From Gorsachius magnificus (Eukaryota; Chordata; Aves; Pelecaniformes; Ardeidae): a stretch of DNA of 64,000 nucleotides. The DNA is taken from positions 106,091,265-106,155,264 of the forward strand of contig CM067081.1 of the NCBI GenBank assembly GCA_034008185.1. The letters are read 5' to 3'. The stretch's first letter is position 1. Each line of letters begins with the position of its first letter. A model generated the notes under the pieces. It ran no database searches. It was not told the DNA's origin and saw nothing but the letters and a program-made list of their open reading frames with translations. The position numbers and the translations under genes were made by a program. Below are positions 63,974 through 64,000 of the stretch, piece by piece.

Positions 63974-64000
63974 CTTCCAAAACATCCAGTGAATAAATCT

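Noticed and set aside
1..64000. Prokaryotic-style features (operons, CRISPR arrays, insertion sequences)
   Set aside because: The sequence is clearly vertebrate nuclear DNA with CR1 LINEs and LTRs; no evenly spaced repeat arrays or gene clusters were found.

Overview
The window looks like avian nuclear DNA. The evidence is AT-rich non-coding sequence with low CpG, at least seven insertions of CR1-type LINEs (two or more subfamilies, with the ATTCTATG-type 3' tail typical of birds), two solo endogenous-retrovirus LTRs of avian type, and a few eroded MIR SINE relics. The ERVL-like LTR at 54.9 kb has the TGTCCTGG...CCACAACA termini (minus-strand sense) that I know from many non-galliform birds, so a neoavian bird is the best guess. 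Species and chromosome cannot be told.

I recognise no host protein-coding exon. Apart from one chance ORF of 117 codons and ORFs of similar or greater length over the LTR and its GC-rich flanks, the long reading frames are the C-terminal part of CR1 ORF2 or its antisense shadow. The window is either intergenic or deep intron.

Layout: 1-9.9 kb is AT-rich single-copy DNA with one MIR relic and moderately GC-richer patches near 2.5-3.1 and 5.2-5.6 kb. An old CR1 tail lies at 9.9-10.2 kb, a MIR at 12.4 kb, and a striking 40-bp foldback with 39 of 40 positions matching at 12.69-12.91 kb. A CR1 copy with an unbroken C-terminal ORF2 frame is at 16.2-16.9 kb. A solo LTR (minus-sense) sits inside a GC-rich block at 21.3-22.5 kb. 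A second CR1 of the same type is at 25.0-25.7 kb and a tRNA-like relic at 27.1 kb. From 27.2 to 42.0 kb there are only simple repeats, one poly-T tract with an antisense AATAAA, and a purine-rich stretch. Then come an ancient CR1 at 42.0-42.7 kb, the longest CR1 (1.9 kb, including the reverse-transcriptase palm) at 45.4-47.4 kb, the ERVL-like solo LTR with ACACA target duplications at 54.9-55.4 kb, an oppositely oriented CR1 at 57.3-58.1 kb, AT-rich DNA with a possible conserved element near 59.7 kb, and an old CR1 at 63.2-64.0 kb.

Nothing here works as a gene system; the history is one of transposon accumulation. The most unusual items are the near-perfect foldback at 12.7 kb and the tRNA-like fold at 27.1 kb. 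Boundaries of the old repeats are approximate because they were read by eye.
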